From Dipetalonema caudispina (lineage: Eukaryota; Nematoda; Chromadorea; Rhabditida; Onchocercidae), in NCBI GenBank assembly GCA_013365325.1, contig JABVXV010000179.1, forward strand, positions 1 through 64,000: a stretch of 64,000 nucleotides of DNA, in the 5' to 3' direction. Shown here piece by piece: positions 58,422 through 64,000 of the stretch (the first letter of the stretch is position 1; each line of letters begins with the position of its first letter). The notes below the pieces were generated by a model, which saw only the letters and a list, made by a program, of their open reading frames with translations, did no database searches and was not told the origin of the DNA. A program made the translations under genes and the position numbers.

Positions 58422-60626
58422 ATTTATTTGTAAATGAATTTAATTTGGGATATTTTGAGACCCTTGATAGATAAGCCAGCATTTTGGCTGTTTAAAAATA
58501 AAGCGTACTTTTTATGTTCATGTTCGACTCACCTTCCGATTTTTTCAGTTTGTACCAATTTAGTACCAGAACTGAATCAAATGGTTTCATTAGCTGAAAT
58601 TTTCTAACTTCAACGTGTGCAATAGGTCACGATCGAAACCTTCGATAACATTGTATAGCAATGTCTTCATTTGTTATTTTGATGAACAATTTTCCACTGA
58701 TCGCTTTATCGCTCCACACAAATCCTATTTGACGGCAATTCACTTTACCCTTTATTGGCATGTATCACTGGATGATGACAACTTTCCGCTTATTTTTTCC
58801 AATTTGCCATCAATCATCTCTCAGATTTAAAATACTATATTTCACAAGGATACCAACGATTAATTTAAAGGAAAAAGGAATGTTAAATTATTGATAACAT
58901 GCTCATTGTAAGGCCATATCGCTGTCTCATTTAAATTCTTCTCGCTAATCAACGACCGATAACTCCACCGCTGTCTTGATTTCACATGCATAAAATCGAA
59001 AAAATACTTGGTATTTCCATTGTTTAACTTCAACAATCCATTATTTCATTTCTCTTCAGCAGATACGAGTCATATCCAAGAGAAGTGGGATACATTGGTT
59101 GATTTAATCTGTAAATTCCTTTCTTCCTATAAAATATATGTCAGACAGCAGTTATCGATGTTTGTATTTGTCATTTAGTTCATAATTATCCATAAAATAT
59201 AACCATAGACACAAGAGTCTTTATGAATGTTATGCACAATGTGTTCAGCGCTTAATCTTTGCATAATTTAGAGCTGTAATAGTAATATCTACACTTAGCC
59301 AATACCTTTTTATTCCATCTAATTAAAAATAGAAAGAGAATCAAACAGTTATCCAGGAGATTTTAGAAGATTTTTTACAGACCGATCAGTTATTTCACTA
59401 AAGACGCTCCTTGTTCCCTAATAGAGGGATTGCGTTAGAAGGAAAGTTGAAGTTTACATGACATTTGAAATCAAAAGAAGCCCGAGATCTGAGATTCGAT
59501 TTGCCGTCAATTCAACAGCGATGATTATGAATGCATGCAACACTCCCATGCATACACCTGAACTGTTCACAGACAAATTATTAATAAAGATCCTTGCAAA
59601 CAAAATCGTCACAATTTAAGATTTTTCAGGCACTTCTTACAAAATTCGCATAATTCCTACATTAAAAGGGCAGAGCTTAAGCTAAGCCGACATGAAGATA
59701 ACAAGCTGTCCATTGCTGACCGAAAGGATCAGCAATTAGTCATCTCGGCGTTTGATAGCCTAATCAACCAAAGAGGATAGTAAAGGATGTAGCTGATAGC
59801 ATATGACAAATGTGTCAATGTAGCGGTAGCTCTCATCCCTCACTCTTAGTGAAGTTCCTTCTGGGATATCTTTAAAGACATACAATATGTCAAGTAGGAG
59901 GAAAATCCGGACGGAGAACGCACCGTTTCCTGAAATAAATTAATCATTTGCCGGGGAACAAACATTTTCACTTCGCTCCGACGGTCGGCCACTTTCTTAT
60001 TATGGGCCGAGCCGGCTACTTGCGAAAGGACGAGCATAGGTGTTTTCCTTCTGAGAGATTTAGTTGCTGGGACGGGGGTATTTGTATTTCGCTGTTGTTT
60101 CGGTATGCTTAATGAATGAGTACACCTACAGGTTCTTCTTCAGTTGGTTAAGCGAGAAAAATGAAAATAAAATCGGATTCGAATAATCGATTAAAGGTTT
60201 GTTTACTCTCGTTGTTCTTTTGAATATTCTGTTTATATTATAGAACTTTCGTGACTTCTGTTCCTCACCTCTTTCTGTGGTTGAATGATGTACTTTATGA
60301 GTTTCTTCTGAAATGTAGTTTGACTCTCTATATACATACAGTAAATAAAGTTATATCTGATGAACCTGTCCATCTCAGCAATCTTCATGGAGTTACACAC
60401 TTTACTTCTTTACATATATATATCAGCATCTGCCATAAATATTACAGGAAACAGTATGAGAGTTTTTATTGCATAGTTTAGGAAATTATAGTGGGAAAAA
60501 ATATGCATCTACTCAGGAAACTTCTAGCAACATTAGCGAACATCTACTGATGAAAAGCCATTCATTTATAATCTTGCTGATTTGGATTACGTAGTAGAAA
60601 ATGACTAATTAACAAAAAGATTTTGA
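58422..60626. other. Intergenic region upstream of UTP20
   Basis: About 2.2 kb of AT-rich DNA. No exon chain found. The short open frames at 58615-58830 and 60251-60481 (+) and 59846-60037 (-) show no motif. Confidence 0.45.
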
Positions 60627-63600
60627 ATGACTACTGTAAAAAGAAAAAGCATGATGTTACGTTGTGTTAATGAATTACAGTTTCAGTATGTATCATTCAC
60701 GGATCAGATTGCCAAAATGAATGTAGATATTGCTCGATGGCATCTCTCAACAGCAGCTGCTACTTTGGCAGAAAATGAAACTCATTTTAATGACACAATT
60801 ACCAAGTACCGAGATTTGGATTACGGCTCTTACTTTGGTAAGATTTATCAAAGAAATTCTGGATAATATATCTTGAATAAGGTAATTTTTGACGCTGTTC
60901 CACTCATGTGGAAGCAAGGTGCAAGTAAATTTCAGAGGGGTAACATTGCTTCTATTTTTGTTGGCTGACGCATGTTCTTCGAAGAATATAGCATAACTTC
61001 AGAGGGCTTCCTGAATGATATTCCATATTTCAATGGTGAATTACGAACATATGCACAGCTTCTTCATCAAAAAGATATTATAGCGAAGGCTCTAATCAAT
61101 CATTTGAATGTTTCGGAGAGTACCTCATTGAACACGTTGCTGAAGTAAGTTATCAGTTTGATTCATTGAATTATCAGCATTTGCAAAAATATTATCTGGT
61201 GCCTTTTTCTATGTCTTATGAAACCTTCAGCAAACTTGTTAGTAAAATTTTCACAGTGACTATTGGATTAACTTAAATTTATCTTCTTCATATTCTTATA
61301 AGGAAGTCTACCACCCGCTTTCATTTTTTTTTTTTTTTTTTTTTTTTACTAATCAAGTTAATAGAGAAAGCTGTTTCAGGTTGACAACCGCATTCGTGCA
61401 AGATATAAGAGAAGACTTTCGAAGTTACATATGGGAATTTATAGAAGCTATGATAGACATACTGGAAAGGTCACATGAGGATAGAGAAATCCTTGAGACT
61501 GTCTTTTTCACATTAGCCAAAATTTTTTGGTTGCAGCGGCGATATCTCGTCTGTGAATTACGTGAAGTTTTCAGGTTAGGTATTTAAGTATTTCCTTTTG
61601 AGTCTTGATGTCACATATTTAGTTTGTCATCTACATCTGAACTCTAATATATCTCTAATGTTTTCAGGCGCTTTAAACGGATTTTTTGCTGTAAACGATC
61701 TTATTTGCGCCGATTCACTGCCGAAGCTATTGCATTTTTGTTGCGGAAGTCGAGTGCAATCGGAAAGCTTGTCGAATTTTTGGCAAAAACAGCACACAAT
61801 GTAAAAATTATGTATTATTAGTTAAAAGAAAGGTCAATAAATGGGCTGATCTGTGCTTCTAAAGAGTCTAAAATTCGAAAGTAAAATACCATCTAAATGC
61901 AGGAAATCGACAATTCATTGCTTATTGATGGCATATCTCGACTGTATTTCAATGCTCTGAAGATTACCAGAGGACAATTTCACAGTACGGCTCCTCAAGC
62001 AAGTCTTTGTATCGACTCGATTTATTTTCCTTTTGTTTTCATACGCAAAATGTCCACCAGACGCACGAATTTTGACTAAATTATTTTATAATGAAACAGC
62101 ACATAATGTAACGTATGTTGATGTCAGTTGAATTATAGCTTTTGTCAGAAATTTTGCGAGCATCATTCGAAATTGAGGAAAACGATGTCCGAAATGTTGC
62201 GATCCAGATTTTGGTAGGCACAATGTGTCAGTGTAGCATTTACACATCGAAGGAATATAGTGCATTGCTTGTAGATATTATTCTGGTAAGCTCTCGTTAT
62301 CTTGGAGGAATTCTTTAAATTTTTAACATAGCAAATTATTTCCATTAACTTTCTTATATTCAGATTTGTGGTTTCTTAAAAGTTCCTGCTACTTTTCATA
62401 AGAGATCAATAAGCATGTCTTATCTCATAAAAGACAAAAGAGAAATCAATAAGCATCCTGTGATAAAAGAAAAAGGATAGTAATGAGTATAGTGAAAGTT
62501 TATTATGGTTTTATTTTTTATCACGAAGCTGAAATTGGCAAGGTAGAATTTCGTTCTTCTTTACAAATATTTCGAATTCCTAGCATTAGAAAAAGCTTTT
62601 AGAAGCAGTACAAGTTAGCCATGGTATCACTGGACACAGTGAAGAGTTCTGCATTGGCCAAACTCTTAAATGCCTGGATAAGCCAAAAGATGGGCAGATC
62701 GTTACATAAGCCATCATCTCTGTTTCAAGTTATAATAGATGGTGCGAAAAGTAGAGATGGAGAAATGGACAGAGAGACTATTGGATTGCTGAGCATTGCA
62801 ATCGCAAGGTTAATTTGATGACGTACTTTTCGATTTTTTTGGAATCTCAACCGTTTTTGTTCTGGGAAGTGTTAATTTATGATAATGAAAGGCTAAGATC
62901 ATACTTTTTAAATTTGATGTTATCGTTCAGCTGGCAATTCTGCAATTGTATTAAGCAATCCTGTTATAGCTTTTCATAGTTTGAAAACGATTTCCCCACT
63001 GAATCGTCCTTTTGAAAACGTACTTTCAGTATTATCAAGAAACTGTTCATGATGGTGTATAATATCAAATTATGTGTAGTATTGTAACTTTCAAAATTAT
63101 CCTTCTATTTCACTAATTTAAATCATTTTGCAAGAAGTTGAACTCTGGGAGGGACGTTTGAGTATTTTCAGGTATCACGGCGATAGTGAATTACATGTGT
63201 TGATTACTACAGCAGTACGTATTCTTATGAGTAGTGACCGAAGGTTCATTTTGGTGTTTTTTCATTTGTATGTTTGAGTCAGCTACAAGTTAGAGTCTGC
63301 TATTTTATCCAAGATTTTCCACAAGAATATTATCATTTCTATCTTTAAGATGCTTTTGCATTTTAAATGACACTTCCAGATATGATTTCGATGTGATATT
63401 AGATTTCCTTTGCGAGATTTCCGATATTCCTCTGTTTGATATTTGGATAATGCCTATTGTTGGTACATTTATGTCACGGCTAATTGTACAAAAGGACGCT
63501 CAGATCGTTAGAAAAATTTTTACATTTTATGCAAATATATGCAATAAACGAAGACCGATTTGGAAACATAAAGGTAACAAAGTGATTTGTAAGAATTAAA

Positions 63601-63808
63601 GAGTCGGAAAGGATACAACTACTGGTATAGGTAATATTATATTATTCTTCAGAGGTGCGACACTGCTTCTTCGATATATCCAATCATGTGGAAGTACGCA
63701 ATCAACTCTGTGATATCCTGAAATTGGCAGATAAATTTGATGCAGAAATTGTGGGTTGCTGTCTGATGACATATCCTTGGTTGTGGACTCAGTCCGAAAA
63801 TCCGAAAG
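60627..63808 (+). CDS. UTP20, small-subunit processome HEAT-repeat protein (N-terminal part, runs off window)
   Basis: Very large HEAT-repeat scaffold of the U3 small-subunit processome, required for 18S rRNA maturation in the nucleolus. Ten exons are visible: 60627-60837, 61003-61144, 61380-61574, 61668-61800, 61903-61998, 62139-62285, 62603-62808, 63172-63243, 63380-63573, 63653-63808. They give 517 residues of a protein usually above 2500, so most of the gene lies beyond the right edge. Matching blocks include FQYVSFTDQIAKMNVDIARW, EDFRSYIWEFIEAMIDILER, YLRRFTAEAIAFLLRKSSAI (cf. IRNFAAESFTFLMRK in vertebrates), SALLVDIIL and LFDIWIMPIVGTFM. Intron 5 starts with GC (CAA|GCAAGT) rather than GT. 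The seventh exon has two possible acceptors 13 bases apart; the second keeps the frame open. Confidence 0.9.
61324..61347. repeat. Poly(T) tract in UTP20 intron 2
   Basis: About 24 consecutive T residues, 32 bases upstream of the exon 3 acceptor. Confidence 0.95.
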
Positions 63809-64000
63809 GTAATGCTGGAAAGTCATGCGATATATGTTAATACACGTGATGTAATTGAACATTATCATTTTTGCATGTTTTTATTCTTTCACTCCTTTTC
63901 TCACACAAGTTATGAATTTTAGTATTTCCTGTATAAGAGGTGAATAAAGTATAAAGTAGTAACATGGGGAGATGTGCTCGTTAATCAATGACTGATGTAT

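Noticed and set aside
62590..62708. Frameshift or pseudogene in UTP20 exon 7
   Set aside because: The apparent frameshift disappears when the CTTTTAG acceptor at 62602 is used; phases then agree on both sides.
1..64000. CRISPR arrays, bacterial-type operons, Wolbachia insertions or transposase genes
   Set aside because: No regularly spaced direct repeats, no long uninterrupted bacterial reading frames and no transposase or reverse-transcriptase motifs were seen.

Overview
The window reads as nuclear DNA of a nematode, most likely a filarial (Onchocercidae-type) worm. It is AT-rich and has no bacterial operon or ribosome-binding-site signals. Genes are split into small exons of about 30-300 bases with GT-AG introns of about 100-500 bases and TTTTCAG/TTTGCAG/TTTTAG acceptors. 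Several start codons sit a few bases after a perfect 3' splice acceptor, as expected for spliced-leader trans-splicing. The lineage call is inference. The gene models were built by hand by joining exons whose phases agree and whose peptides match known families.

Layout, left to right. 1-8.9 kb holds one small gene, AP-2 sigma (+), and otherwise gene-poor DNA with microsatellites. 8.9-31.4 kb is almost entirely minus-strand genes: a CEPT/EPT-type phospholipid synthase (8911-11862), PCNA (15100-16456), an ALKBH1-type dioxygenase (17201-18833) whose start overlaps the end of a short membrane-protein gene (18793-19217), an XPC/Rad4 repair factor (20258-24469), a muscle-type immunoglobulin protein (25218-27467) and the sterol-homeostasis protein ARV1 (29695-31393, N-terminus uncertain). 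33.1-45 kb is a plus-strand run: METTL23-like methyltransferase, N-acetylglucosamine kinase, a Zip3/RNF212-type RING meiotic protein and a Regnase/NYN-type RNase, plus a tentative small gene near 46 kb. 46.9-52.3 kb (-) is a 17-exon TESK-type kinase. 54.2-54.6 kb (-) is a GTSF1-type CHHC zinc-finger protein. 57.2-58.4 kb (+) has unresolved coding potential. 60.6 kb to the right edge (+) is the N-terminal part of UTP20, cut by the window end.

Themes: PCNA, ALKBH1 and XPC stand next to each other on one strand, a cluster of replication and DNA-damage functions. NAGK, the RING protein and the NYN RNase lie head to tail with trans-splice-like acceptors, so they may be co-transcribed. The strongest oddities are the 41-base coding overlap at ALKBH1, a partial tandem duplication of a PCNA splice junction with a dead donor, a near-perfect 66-base hairpin in an intron of the Ig gene, a GC-AG intron in UTP20, and an optional in-frame intron in the TESK tail. 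I saw no mobile element with coding capacity, no CRISPR array, no tRNA and no rRNA.
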